From assembly GCF_033115175.1 (NCBI RefSeq), contig NC_084835.1, positions 62,230,448 to 62,294,447 of the forward strand: DNA of 64,000 nucleotides. Reading direction: 5' to 3'. The stretch comes from Lepus europaeus (Eukaryota > Chordata > Mammalia > Lagomorpha > Leporidae). The position numbers were made by a program, and so were the translations under genes. Under the pieces are notes generated by a model that was given only the letters and a program-made list of their open reading frames with translations, was not told the origin of the DNA and ran no database searches. Position 1 is the stretch's first letter. The number at the start of each line of letters is the position of its first letter. This document shows positions 1-10,641 of this stretch, piece after piece.

Positions 1-182
1 GGTGTTTATAGGGGATTGGCTGCAGGACCACCTCAGCTCCTGTGGATACCCAAATCCCTGGGTCCTTAAGTCTCTTACATAAACTGCAAATAACTTACCC
101 AACATCTTCTTGTACACTTTGCATCCTCTGTAGCTTATGTGTAATATCTAACACAGTGCCTAAATATCCTATCATTCATGTG
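1..182 (-). repeat. MER2-like DNA transposon remnant (Tigger/pogo group)
   Basis: The window opens inside a diverged copy whose successive blocks (GGGGATTGG.TGCAGGACC, TGTGGATACCCAAATCC, then the CTTACATAAA and TAGCTTATGTGTAATA regions) follow the terminal part of MER2. This is a non-autonomous relative of Tigger1. The outer end lies outside the window. The family call is from memory of the consensus. Confidence 0.6.
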
Positions 183-262
183 GATTCAGTGTAATGCTTG
201 GCATGCATCAAAATCAAATTTTTTCTTTTTGAACTTAACAGATTTATTTTTGTAATGTTTCC

Positions 263-580
263 TTTTTTAAGTTTTCTTTTATTTATTTTAAAGACAGAGT
301 TACAGAGAGAGGTAGAGACAGAGAGAGGACTTCCATCTGCTAGTTCACTCCCCAGATGGCAGCAACGGCCAGAGCTGCGCCATCTGAAGCCAGGACCAGG
401 AGCTTCTTCCGGGTCTCCCACGTGGGTGCAGGGGCCCAAGGACTTGGGCCATCTTCCACTGATTTCCCAGGCCATAGAACTGGATGGGAAGAGGTGCAGA
501 CAGGACTAGAACCAGTGCCCATATGGAATGCTGGTGCTTCAGGCCAGGGCTTTAACCTGCTGCACTACAGTGCCAGCTCC
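263..580 (-). repeat. Lagomorph C-repeat SINE (CSINE)
   Basis: Read on the minus strand it runs from a tRNA-like head (ending on plus as TGCCAGCTCC) through the central GGCCCAAGGACTTGGGCC block to a GA-rich stretch and T-rich tail at the left. Flanks TGTAATGTTTCC (251-262) and TGTAATATTTTCC (581-593) look like a slightly diverged TSD. Confidence 0.9.
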
Positions 581-705
581 TGTAATATTTTCCAATCTTG
601 ATTGAATTCGTGGGTTACAACCTGTCAATACAGAAGGGTGATGGTAGATAATTCATTTCTTGATGGCAATATTCGTAGGCCAAACAAGTCCTTACAGAAG
701 TAAAG

Positions 706-1032
706 ATGGGGCTGGTATTGTGGTGCAGAGGGTTAAACCCTACTTGTGATTCTGGTATCTCATATTGGAGTGCTGGCTTAAGTCCTGAATGTTCCACTTT
801 CAATGCAACTCTGGGAAATGTACCAGGGAAAGCAACAGACAATGGTCCAAGTGGTTGGGCCTCTGCACCTTATTGGAGACATGGGCAGAGTTCTGGGCTC
901 TGAATGACTGGCTCAGCCCTGTCTGTAGCAGGCATTTGTGGAGTGAAGCAGTGGATGGAAGACCCCCACATCCTTCAACCCTTTTGTGTACTCTACCTTT
1001 CAAATAAATAAAACAAATATTAAAAAAAATAA
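706..1032 (+). repeat. CSINE, diverged, plus orientation
   Basis: It begins GGGGCTGGTATTGTGGTGCAG and ends CAAATAAATAAAACAAATATT. The central palindrome-like GGCC block is degraded, so this is an older copy. AGAAGTAAAG (696-705) and AGAAGTGAAG (1033-1042) are probable TSDs. Confidence 0.85.
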
Positions 1033-1321
1033 AGAAGTGAAGGTAAGGACCCATAAAATTCCTCCTATAAAATTATTCCTGAATGTTGGATTTTTATTAT
1101 AAATATTTCCTGTATGCAATGGTGTACACAGAATAAGAAAATACTGACCATGCAGATTTAATAATTTTAACACATTGCCATATTTACTTACATTTCTTAA
1201 CAGGAAGAAAGTATTATAATTACAGTTGAGCTTTCCTACCCCCAAACCTATTTATCTTTACCCCTCCTGAGATGTAATTGCTGTGTATAGCTGATGTCAT
1301 TCTCAGCTATGTTTTTACAAG

Positions 1322-1470
1322 AAGACTTCAAAAAATTTATGGAAAAATGCAATTAAAAGGTAAGTTTGTTTTGGTGCCAAAAGAAAGGAAATTTATTCAT
1401 AAGAAGATTCTTCAAAAATTCATGTAAAATATGTTTTCCTAAAAATTATGCATGGATTTGCAAATGTATA
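1322..1470. repeat. Two mariner-end fragments (MITE-like)
   Basis: 1326-1382 (CTTCAAAAAATTTATGG to TTTTGGTGCCAAAA) is one orientation of the end of the mariner described at 28.6-30.2 kb. 1409-1466 (TTCTTCAAAAATTCATG to TATGCATGGATTTG) is the same end in the other orientation. They are likely remnants of one or two palindromic non-autonomous copies. Confidence 0.55.
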
Positions 1471-1543
1471 TATTTATCTGTATCCATGTAGTCTCATAGG
1501 TCTCTAGTGGGCTGTAAACCATTATTATCATTACTTATTTTTT

Positions 1544-1764
1544 GGATGTGAGGGCAATCTGGCTGTGTCATCTGTCACCCCATTTATTGCCAGGGTTGAT
1601 TGAGCTGATCTGGCTGGCTAGGTGGGTGTCTGCTTCCTCCCTCAGCACTCCTCCCAAAGTTGAAGAGGACAACGTTCCCTGCTAGAGGAGGACTGATCTT
1701 CCGTCAAGGATGTACCAGTAGCTGCGCTCCCCTGCTAGAATCTCCAAACAAGCTCTCAAGGTCC
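1544..1764 (+). pseudogene. RN7SK: 7SK small nuclear RNA retropseudogene, 3'-truncated
   Basis: The segment begins GGATGTGAGGGCAATCTGGC, matching the 5' end of 7SK RNA, the Pol III RNA that sequesters P-TEFb with HEXIM. It continues through recognisable 7SK blocks: CATCTGTCACCCCATT, GCCAGGGTTGATT, GCTGATCTGGCTGGCTAGG, AGAGGAGGAC, TAGCTGCGCTCCCCTGCTAG and CCAAACAAGCTCTCAAGGTC. It stops after about two thirds of the usual 331 nt. A stretch near 1655 is deleted, and many CpGs have decayed to TG or CA. ATTACTTATTTT occurs on both sides (1530-1541 and 1765-1776), a 12-bp TSD, so this arrived by L1-type target-primed insertion and carries no Pol III promoter of its own. It has no poly-A tail, as is common for 7SK pseudogenes. 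It is surely non-functional: the 3' stem and terminator are missing. Confidence 0.93.
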
Positions 1765-1879
1765 ATTACTTATTTTGATGTTGAAATTGTCCCTGATTTT
1801 ATCAGAGGGAACCTCTTGTTTCCATGCCCTTTCATCATGTTTCTGTCTTTCTTGAACTTTCTTGGGTTATGACACACCA

Positions 1880-2075
1880 AGATATTTCAAGTTCATCTTT
1901 TTCTTCCAGTGACCAATCCTGTAGCCAGCTATTTTTTCCAAGGAACCTCTGGTTCCTTTTAATGGAGAATAGTATTTAGAAGTCAAGATCTGGGCGCTGG
2001 GTGTGCTCAGTGTGACCACTTGCAGTGAAGTATCACTTCTCTCCTGCCTCTTGGTAGATCGACCTGGGAAATATA
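1880..2075. repeat. Possible ancient L1 3'-UTR fragment
   Basis: The stretch AGTATTTAGAAGTCAAGATC followed by TGGGCGCTGGGTGTGCTCAG resembles a motif I associate with old L1M 3' regions. No ends or TSDs are visible. Bases 2160-2449 show nothing recognisable. Confidence 0.3.
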
Positions 2076-2077
2076 TA

Positions 2078-2155
2078 AGGGGTCTTCAGGAGGTTCATGG
2101 AAAATATACAGTGTCTCTCAATTCTATTTCCCCTTAACTTTCTTGAAACTTCATC
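2078..2155 (+). repeat. Internally deleted mariner MITE fragment
   Basis: GGGGTCTTCAGGAGGTTCATG at the left and CCCCTTAACTTTCTTGAAAC at the right are inverted versions of the mariner end seen at 31736 and 28.6-30.2 kb. Almost all of the centre is gone. Confidence 0.55.
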
Positions 2156-2465
2156 AAATGTACTCATCCCAAACTAGTTTCCAGTTCCCAAGCAGGACAC
2201 TCTTCCTCTCCCAACATGTGATATGTTCCTTATCCTCTTTGGATCTAACGTCATTTGGGCCCATGTGGCTTTTTCTGCCCTCCCCATGTTGACACCTACC
2301 TTACTCTGCCTAATCTGTTGGCTTTAGGTCTAATTTGTTAAGGAAAGGATGGGAAGGAAAAGGGAAAAGGTAGAACCAAATGAGAAGACTACATTGCCTC
2401 TTTATTGTTACTGTGTGCAAGGCACTGCTTTACATATATTAACCCTTTTAAACTTGTGTAACTTC

Positions 2466-2818
2466 TTTTCTTTTTTTTAAAGATTTATTTATTTATCTGA
2501 AAGTCAGAGTTACACAGAGAGAGGAGGAGAGGCAGAGAGAGAGAAAGTGAGGTTTTCCATCCACTAGTTCACTCCCCAGTTGAGCGCAATGGCTGGAGCT
2601 GCGCTGATCCGAAGCCAGGAGCCAGGAGCCAGGAGCTTCTTCAGGGTCTCCCACGCTGGTGCAGGGGCCCAAAGACTTGGGCCATCTTCTGCAGCTTTCC
2701 CAGGCCAAAGCAGAGAGCAGGATTGTAAGTGGAGCAGCTGGGACTTGAACCGGTGCCTACATGGGCTAACGGCACTGCAGGTGGCGGCTTTACCCACTGT
2801 GCCACACGCTGGCTCCCA
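2466..2818 (-). repeat. CSINE with exact 16-bp TSD
   Basis: Minus-strand copy with AAAGATTTATTTATTTATC tail, GA-rich stretch, CAAAGACTTGGGCCATCTTC centre and TGCCACACGCTGGCTCCC head. AAACTTGTGTAACTTC flanks it at 2450-2465 and 2819-2834. Confidence 0.93.
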
Positions 2819-3089
2819 AAACTTGTGTAACTTCATGAGTTAATTTTTTAAAATTAAAAATTTAAAATTAAAAATTTTATAATTCTTTTCTTTCTCTTAC
2901 GTCATACCTGTTCTCATGATAGTAAATGAAATGTCGTCATACAGCCAACCAAATAACCTGTATTGTATTTTACACAATACACTAGCCATCAACATACCGG
3001 AAGCTTTAAAATAAAAGTCCTCTTTACTTAATGGATAGTATCTCATCAGTCAGTTAAATTTTTAAAACTTGTGTAACTTTCATGAGTTA
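2819..3089. repeat. Interval bounded by 25-bp direct repeats (third copy of the SINE target site)
   Basis: AAAACTTGTGTAACTT plus CATGAGTTA occurs at 2818-2842 and again at 3064-3089, around about 220 bp that begin with an A/T-only run (2843-2880). This looks like a second insertion at the same target, flanked by a long duplication. I cannot name the inserted sequence. Confidence 0.5.
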
Positions 3090-3640
3090 TTTTGGAAGTT
3101 TTTGTAGGGCTATGTGTAGGTGACCAATATGATCTATTTTGTTTGTTGAATAATACTCTATCTACTGGTAGGAACTGGACTGAAGGGAGCAAGGGTGGAG
3201 ACGACTGAGGAATTCTATGTTTTTTAAAGTCAATAAGATTTGATGGTAGATTTGTTTATCACGAGAAATAAAGCAATCAAAGTTAACTCCAGTGGTTTTT
3301 GTTTTTTGGCTTGAACATATGACTAAAAAAGTTGTGGTATTACCATTTATTAGTGTATTTATTCTTTCCATAATAATTTATAAATACTTCCTCTGGTAAT
3401 CACATTTTCATACATACCCTTACATTTTTGTGCTTTCTCAATCTCTTTAATTGGTCTGTTTGCTTGTCTCTGCACAAGTTTCACACTACCTTAATAAATA
3501 TAGCTTTATAATAAAATGATAAGGTAAATATTTTCACACACCTGTTCTTAGCTTTTTTTGTCTTTTGTTTATTCATTTTAGAAAAATTTTGACAAACTTC
3601 AAGAAAAATTATGTTAGGATTTTCTTAAAAAGTTATCTGC
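3090..3640. other. Unique-looking AT-rich sequence, nothing identified
   Basis: No long reading frame, repeat landmark or RNA gene is visible. Confidence 0.5.
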
Positions 3641-3940
3641 ATGGCAGACACACACACGCACACACACACACAGAAACACACACATACATACAGAGAGGAG
3701 AGAGAAAGAGAGGGAGAGAGAGAGCATTTCCAAATGTTCCCAGTGAGAGCTAGACCAGTCTGAAGCTGGGAGCCAGAACCCAATACAAGCTTTCCTTTTG
3801 GGTGGCAAGAGCCTAACTACTGCAGCCCTCACCTATAGCTTCCGGGAAGCTAGAATAGGGAGTGGAGCCAGGAGTCAAACACAGGCACTCCAATATGGAA
3901 TGCAGGCATTCCAAGCAGTATCTTAACTGCCAGACCAAAC
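3641..3940 (-). repeat. Old CSINE with CA microsatellite in its tail
   Basis: The (CA)n tract at about 3649-3690 followed by GAGAGAGA replaces the usual tail. The body keeps GAAGCTGGGAGCCAGAAC and GGAGTCAAACACAGGCACTC, and it ends in a degraded head (CTTAACTGCCAGACCAAAC). Confidence 0.7.
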
Positions 3941-4097
3941 AAGATTTTGATTGGAATTTATTGACTTATAAATTAATTCCAGCATTATTGCTCTTTTTGT
4001 GATATTTACCAATGTATCTGTTTTGTTTGATTAAAATAAATCTTTAGTTCTGTTTTGTTAGCTTGTTCCTTGTGCTCTTCACTTCCAATTCACTTTT

Positions 4098-4433
4098 TTT
4101 TTTTGACAGGCAGAGTGGACAGTGAGAGAGAGAGACAGAGAGAAAGGTCTTCCTTTTGCCGTTGGTTCACCCTCCAATGGCTGCCGCGGCTGGCGTGCTG
4201 TGGCTGGTGCATCATGCTGATCTGAAGGCAGGAGCCAGGTGCTTCTCCTGGTCTCCCATGCAGGTGCAGGGCCCAAGGACTTAGGCCATTCTCCACTGCA
4301 CTCCTGGGCCACAGCAGAGAGCTGGCCTGGAAGAAGGGCAACCAGGACAGAATCCGGCACCCCAACCAGGACTAGAACCTGGTGTGCTGGCGCTGCAGGT
4401 GGAGGACTAGCCTATTGAGCCACGGCACCAGCC
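4098..4433 (-). repeat. Young CSINE with 14-bp TSD
   Basis: It has the younger subfamily signature: TTGACAGGCAGAGTGGACAG tail region and GAGGACTAGCCTATTGAGCC head. TCCAATTCACTTTT repeats at 4084-4097 and 4434-4447. Confidence 0.93.
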
Positions 4434-4508
4434 TCCAATTCACTTTTAATCTCATTGACTGTGTCCAGGTTCAGTCTTTTGTAGGATTATGATTTCCTTT
4501 TTAGACAC

Positions 4509-5607
4509 CAACTACATTTTAAAAACAGCTTTACTGAGATTTGTGAAACCACTCATCTAAAGTGTACATTCGGATTCTTTATTCACAGGGTTGTGCAATC
4601 TAAGTTTAGAACAGTTTATCCCCTCTAAAAATGTCCAATACCCATTAACAGGCACCCTTCATTCTATCTTCTCCAATCTCCAGTCCTAGGGAACCAGTTA
4701 TTGATGTTTTATCATCATAGCCTTGTCTAGGGAAGTTTTGTCTAAATGGAGTCATATAATAGGTGGTCTTTGCTAACATCCTTTTTTTCACTTATAGTGT
4801 TTTCAGGGTTCATCTATGTTGTGGTACATATCATTGCATATTCATGTCTGAATAGTAGTCCATTTGTGGATACCTGCATTTTGTTTATCCACACATCAGC
4901 TGATGGACTTTAGATTGTTTGTACTGTTTTAGCAGATAAAAATCATGCTTCTGTGAACATTCATACACAGGCTTTGGTGTGGACGCATTTTCATTTTTCT
5001 TAAGTATAGATCTAGTAGTGGAATTGGTGTTTAATTTGTTTAACATTTTGATGAATTGCCAAGTTATTTTCCAAAGTAGTTGTGGGATAAAAGTTACATT
5101 TTCTCAATATCTTTGTTTCTGTCCTATTTGATTATAGCTGTTTTAGTAGATGTTAAGTGATATCTCATTGTGTTTTGATTTCTATTATCCCTGATTAATA
5201 ATGTAGAGCACATTTAGATGTGCTTATTGAGCTTTTGAGCAACTTTCTTTACAAAAAAGTCCATTCAAATGTTCAAATGTTTCTATACTTTTTAGGTCAG
5301 TTGTCTTTTTATTACTGAGTTATGTGACTTCTTTGTATATTCTATATAGAAGTCATTTAAATAAATGATTGACAAATTTTTTCTCTCATTCTGTGAGTTT
5401 TACTTTCACTTTCTTAATAGTATAATTCTCAGCAAAGAATTTTAATTTTAATGTGGTCCACTTTCTGTTTTTTTTTTTTTTTTAATTACTTGTCCTGATG
5501 GTGTCACATCAAAAAATCATTACGTAACCCTAAGGCATGAAGGTTTACCCCTACATTTTATTCAGGAGTTTTATGGTTTTCATGCTTACAGTTAAGTGAT
5601 TGACTCA
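4509..5607 (-). repeat. Ancient mammalian L1 (L1M-type), 3' UTR and end of ORF2
   Basis: Reading on plus follows the reverse complement of an old L1 3' region: AACAGCTTTACTGAGATTTG, TGTCTAAATGGAGTCATATA, TCATCTATGTTGTGGTACAT, TGGAATTGGTGTTTAATTTG, TTGTTTCTGTCCTATTTG and TTTTCTCTCATTCTGTGAG. It stops where a younger L1 begins at 5608. Confidence 0.8.
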
Positions 5608-8046
5608 TTTTTTTTTTTTACCTAGAAGTATTTTATTTAAGGTATATAAACTTCATGCATTTCATATATACAAATTTAGGAACCTAGTGATTCATCCCAC
5701 CTTATCCTCTCTCCCACCAGCACCCCTAACATTCTTCCTTCTCCCTCTCTTATTCCCATTCTTATTTTTTACAAAGATCTATTTTCAATTAACTTTATAT
5801 ACATAAGATTAACCCTACACTAAGTAAAGAGTTCAACAAATAGTGGGGGGGTAAAAAAAAAAAAACCAAAATGTTCCTTAACAGTTGACACAAGGACTGT
5901 TCAAAATCATCACATCTCAAAGTGTCAATTTCACTTCTGTAGATTACCTTTTACGTACTCTATTAGTTACCACAGTTCAGGGAGAACATATGGTATTTGT
6001 CTTATTGGGACTAATGGTTTCCATTTGCATCCATTTTGTTGCAAATGACAGAATTTCATTTTATTTTTACTTCTGTGTGATAGAAATAATTATGGTGTAA
6101 ATATACCATAATTTCTTTATTTAGTCTTCAGTTGATGGACATCTGGGGTGATTCTATATTTGGCTATTGTGAATCGAGCTGTAATAAACATGGAGGTACA
6201 GATAACTCTTTGCAATGCTTATTTCATTTCCTATGGTGCATTCCCAGGAGTGGGATGGCTGGGTCATATGGTAAGTCTACATTTAGATTTCTGAGATATC
6301 TTCATACTGTCTTACACAGTGTCTGTACCAGTTTATGTTACCACCAACAGTGGATTAAGGGAACCTTTTCCCCCACATGCTAGTCAGCATTTGTTCTTTG
6401 TTGATTTCTGTATGTGAACATTCTAACTAGGGTGAGGTAAAATCTCATTGTAGTCTTGATTTGCATTTCCTTGATGGGTAGTGATCCTGAGCTTTTTTCA
6501 TGTGTGTGTTGACCATTTGGATTTCCTTTTATGAAAAATGCCTGTCCAAGTCCTTTGCCCCTTTCCTAACTGGATTGTTTGTTGTTACTGAGTTTCTTGA
6601 GCTCTTTATAGATTCTGGATATTGTTTATCAGTTGCATAGTTTGCAAATATTTTCTCCCATTCTGTCAGTTGCCTCTTCACTTTGCTGAGTGTTTCTTTT
6701 GCAGTACAAAAGCTTCTCAATTTGATGTAATCCCATTTGTCAATTTTAGCTTTGATTGCCTTTGCCTCTGGGTTCTTTTCCAAGAAGTCTTTGCTGATGC
6801 CAGTGTCTTGAAATGTTTCTCCAATGTTCTCTTAATAATTTGATGGTATAGATTTAAGTCTTTGATCCATTTTGAGTGAATTTTTATGTAAGGTGTAAAA
6901 TCGGAGTTCTGCTTTATATTTCTGCATGCGGAGAACCAGTTTTCCTAGCACCATTTGTTGAAGAGACTGTCCTTGCTCCAGGGCTTGATTTTAATTCCTT
7001 TGTCAAAAATAAGTTGATTGTAGATGCACGGGTTGATTTCTGGAATTTCTATTCTGTTCCATTGGTCTACCCATCTTTTTATTTATTTATTTTTGTTCAC
7101 CAGTCCCAGGGTGTTTTGATTATAATTGCCCTGTGGTATGTCTTGAAATCTGTTATTATGATGCCTCTGGGTTTGTTTTTGTTGCATAAGGTTGATTTAG
7201 CTAGTTGGGGGTCTTCTGTGTTTTCATATGAATTTTAGCATTATTTTTTCTAGATCTGAGAAGAGTGTCATTGATATTTTGATTGGAATTGAATTGAATC
7301 TGTAAATTGCTTTAAGTATTATGTACATTTTGATGATATTGATTCTTCCAATCCATGAACATAGAAGATTTTCTATTTTTTGTGTCCTCTTATATTTCTT
7401 TAAAGTTTTAGAATTGTCATAGAGATCTTTGACATACTTGGTTAAATTTATCTAAGATGTTTAATTTTGTTGTAGCTATTGTGAATGGAATTGATCTTAG
7501 AGTTCTTTCTCATCCATGGCATTGTCTGTGAATGCAAAGGTTATTGATTTTTGTGTATTAATTTTATATCCTGCCACTTTTCCCAATTCTGTTATGAGTT
7601 CCAATAGTCTGTTAGTGGAGTTGTTTGGATCCTTTGTATATAGAATCATGTCATCTGCAAATAGGTATAATGTGACTTTCTCCTTCCCAATTTGTATCCC
7701 TTTGATTTCTTTTTCTTGCCTAATGGCTTTGAATAAAACTCCCAGGACTATATTGAATAGCAAAGGTGAGAGTGGGCATCCTTGTCTGGTTCCAGATCTC
7801 ACTGGGAATGCTTCCAACTTTTCCCCATTCAGTATGAGACTGGTTGTGGGTTTGTCATAAATTCCCTAGATACCTTCTATACCCAATTTGCTTAAAGCTT
7901 TCATCATGAAAGGATGTTGTATTTTATCAAATGCTTTCTCAGCATCTGTTGAGACAATCATATAATTTTGCTGTTCAGTGTGTTAATGTGATGTATCACA
8001 TTGATTGATTTGCAAATTTAACCCTGCATACCAGGGTTAAATAAGC
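5608..8046 (-). mobile_element. 5'-truncated lagomorph L1 (3' UTR plus ORF2 C-terminal half)
   Basis: From the left: T-run (the reversed poly-A tail), then the lagomorph L1 3' UTR (TTCATATATACAAATTTAGG, CATCACATCTCAAAGTGTC), then reversed ORF2 from about 6.1 kb. It ends near 8046, just after the CATTGATTGATTTGCAAATT region of the reverse transcriptase. Numerous stops and frameshifts make it inactive. Its 5' break abuts an oppositely oriented L1 end. Confidence 0.88.
7497..7817 (-). pseudogene. L1 ORF2 reverse-transcriptase fragment
   Basis: A 106-residue open stretch holds the palm of the L1 reverse transcriptase. It opens near [20 protein letters not shown] and contains the catalytic [10 protein letters not shown] motif (the two aspartates are intact), followed by the GYKINTQKS region. 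The intact protein would nick DNA and reverse-transcribe L1 RNA, but this is a remnant of a 5'-truncated copy whose frame closes within about 320 bp, so no product is expected. Confidence 0.9.
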
Positions 8047-8292
8047 ACCTAAAAGGAAATGTGTAGAAGTGAAATTGATACTTTGAGAAGCAACTTGAAA
8101 AAGGCTTGTCTTGATTGTTCAGGAACATTTTTTTTTTCTTAATGGAGAATGGGACTGGGAATGGGAGAGGGAGGAGGAGGTGGAGAGGGAGTAGGGATGA
8201 GAGGGCAGATATGATTGGAAGAATCACTGTATTCCTCAAGTTGTACTTATGAAATTTGTATTCATTAAATAAAAGGTTTATTTGGGGGAAAA
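8047..8292 (+). repeat. L1 3'-UTR end, plus orientation
   Basis: GAAGTGAAATTGATACTTTG at 8067 is the forward version of the same 3'-UTR block seen reversed at about 5925. It is followed by the GGGA-rich region and GTACTTATGAAATTTGTATT, ending in TAAATAAAAGG and an A-run at the next SINE. It is tail-out relative to its left neighbour. Confidence 0.82.
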
Positions 8293-8612
8293 AAAGATTT
8301 ATTTCTTTATTTGAAAGGCAGAGTTAGAGAGACAGAAGCAGAAAGAGGGACACACAGAGAGAAGTCTTATATCCACTGGTTAAATCCCCAAATGGCTGCA
8401 ACGGCCAGAGCTGTGCCGATCCAAAGCCAGGAGCCAGGAGCTTCTTCCAGGTCTCCCAGGTGTGCACTGGGGCTCAAACACTTGGGCCATCTTGCACTGC
8501 TTTCCCAGACCCTAGCACAGAGCTGGATCTGGAGTGGAGCAGCCAGGACTCCAGATGGGATGCTGGCACCGCAAGTGGCAGCTTTACTCACCATGCCACA
8601 GTGTTGGTCTCC
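8293..8612 (-). repeat. CSINE inserted at an L1 poly-A tail
   Basis: AAAAGATTTATTTCTTTATT tail begins inside the A-run of the preceding L1. The head reads ATGCCACAGTGTTGGTCTCC. I did not find a clear TSD, perhaps because the target was A-rich. Confidence 0.88.
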
Positions 8613-9008
8613 AACAATGAGTTTTAAAAAAACATAATTGTCTCAGAGTTAGGGAGCTCCATATGAACCAACTTCTAAGAAGCATTTTCTTATAAGGAGA
8701 TAAAGAGGGCATGTTTATCTGTGTTAGCTTCTATATTATTTTGGATAGAGTAGAAAGTGTTAAATATTGTTCTAGAAAGAACTCAGAACAGATAGTCATT
8801 AAAATAGACACACCAGACTTAACCACTATGCTGATGTTCTTGTCTTTAAGTTGAGGTTTCTATCTTTCATAGGGCTGAGCAATTGTGTGTGTGTGATGGT
8901 AGGGTGGGGGAAGGAGGAAAAGATTATTATTCTGATGATCTGATGTGATTGTAGCTGCACTTGATACAGAGGACTCAAACTGGAAGATGTGTCTAGTCAA
9001 TAACTGTT
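8613..9008. other. Unique-looking sequence, nothing identified
   Basis: No repeat or coding signal apart from a short TGTGTGTGTG run near 8886. Confidence 0.5.
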
Positions 9009-9021
9009 TAGAACATTTTCA

Positions 9022-9347
9022 ATTTCCTTTTTTTTTTTCCACAGGCAGTGTTAGACAGTGAGAGAGAGAGACGAAGAGAAAGATCTTCATTCCGTTGGTT
9101 CACCCCCCCCCCCCCCCGCCCAAATGGCTGCTACGGCCAGCGCCAGGAGCCAGGTGCTTCCTCCTGGTTTCCCATGTGGGTGCAGGGCCCAAGCACTTGG
9201 GCCATCCTCCACTGCCTTCCCGGGCCATAGCAGAGGCTGGACTGGAAGAGGAGCAACCAGGACAGAACCGTCGCCCCAACCGGGACTAGAACCCTGGGTG
9301 CCGGCACCGCAGGTGGAGGATTAGCCTTGTAAGCCGTGATGCTGGCC
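9022..9347 (-). repeat. CSINE with internal poly-C expansion
   Basis: Young-type copy with TSD TAGAACATTTTCA at 9009-9021 and 9348-9360. A run of about 15 C at about 9104-9118 replaces the CACCCTCCAAATGG of sister copies. Confidence 0.93.
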
Positions 9348-9710
9348 TAGAACATTTTCAGTTTCAAGCAGCTCTGTTTTTTATCTTTGGAACCCTGAAT
9401 CTTAGGGCTTCTTGTGCCATTCTCACAAAGCCTTGGGTGAGACATAGGAATGCATGTTCAGTCCATAATTAACTATCCACTTGCTAAGATTTCAGAATAA
9501 TAAAGACAAAATAGAAAATATTATTAAAGCAGGTGGCTTCCCTTATGTCTGTAGAGTGATGATCCAGAGCAATTCCTCAGTTCAGTTCTACATGAGGGAC
9601 AGGGCTGCCCACAGGGAATTTACTGTCAGATTCTGACCTAGATCCTTGTATGTAAAAAGGGTTTGGCTGGGTACTGAATTGTTAAGCTTCTAATAGCTGA
9701 ACTTATAATA

Positions 9711-9835
9711 GTGACAGCATGGTGTTTAAAAGAGGGACCCTAGAATCATACCACCTGGGAATCTGTTGTGTACCTTTGGACATGTTACTGAACCTCTGTG
9801 TTTCCTTAAGGGTAAATGGGGTGTGGTTGTGTGAC
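9711..9835 (+). repeat. MIR (ancient tRNA-derived SINE)
   Basis: CAGCATGGTGTTTAAAAGAG and then TACCTTTGGACATGTTACTG plus AACCTCTGTGTTTCC follow the MIR core (loss of CpG, about 70% similar by eye). Confidence 0.65.
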
Positions 9836-9933
9836 ATTATTTGATGTTGTCATAAGTATCCATGGAAAGTGTTCAGATAGAAGGCTGCTAACTATGCCTG
9901 TTATGTGAGAGCTCAACCCTGTTAACTATTATT

Positions 9934-10279
9934 TCTTTATTTATTTCTTTTTAAGATTTATTTATTTATTTGAAGGACTGAGTTACACAGAGAGAAAGGA
10001 GAGGCAGAGAGAGAGAGAAAGTGAGAGGTCTTCCATTCGATGGTTCACTCCATATTTGGCCGCAACAGCTGGAGCTGCACCGATCCAAAGCCAGGAGCCA
10101 GGAGCCTCCTCTGGGTCTTCCACGTGGGTGCAGGGACTTGGGTCATCCTCCACGGCTTTCCCAGGCTATAGCAGGGAGCTGGATTGGAAGTGGAACAGCC
10201 TGGTCTTGAACCGGTTTCCATATGGGATGGCGTTGCCTCAGGCCAGGGCATTAACCCACTGTGCCACAGTGCCAGGCCC
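9934..10279 (-). repeat. CSINE
   Basis: Tail AAGATTTATTTATTTATTTG, GA-rich stretch, GAACCGGTTTCCATATGGG and head CACTGTGCCACAGTGCCAGG. Imperfect TSD GTTAACTATTATTT (about 9921) and ATTAGCTATTATTA (about 10280). Confidence 0.92.
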
Positions 10280-10631
10280 ATTAGCTATTATTATTAATAC
10301 AGTTAGAAAGGATCAGTGTTTCATGCATAAGTTGACAACATGAATTCAGTTGTAATTAAATGATTTATTTAAACACCAATGACTGTGTATCAGTTGGATA
10401 CACATTCAATTGAGTATCAATTGGATAAATGAATTTTAGTTTAGTAACATTTTTGAAGTAGCAGAAAATCAGTAGGATGCTCAGATACTTGTATGCAATA
10501 TTTTGGTGTTAAGTCATTTTAAATTCTGTGCAGTACTCTAGAAGAAGCTGACCTGTTCCTCCACAGTGGATGTTGTTGGATATATTTCCCTCCTGTGAAC
10601 ACTCTGTCCCTGTGAGATTTGTAATGGCATG
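10280..10631. other. Unique-looking sequence, nothing identified
   Basis: Short near-repeats of GTATCAGTTGGATA and GTATCAATTGGATA occur at 10388 and 10414. Nothing else stands out. Confidence 0.5.
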
Positions 10632-10641
10632 TGCTACATTT

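Noticed and set aside
198..601. Overlapping open frames of 80-103 codons on both strands
   Set aside because: They read through a CSINE. The GC-rich SINE core gives the same peptides (for example ...ARSFFRVSHVGAGAQ) at most SINE copies here.
706..770. tRNA gene suggested by B-box-like bases at SINE heads
   Set aside because: These are tRNA-derived SINE heads without cloverleaf folding; none forms a complete tRNA.
1660..1872. 70-codon open frame
   Set aside because: Its first half is the 7SK pseudogene and the rest has no coding character.
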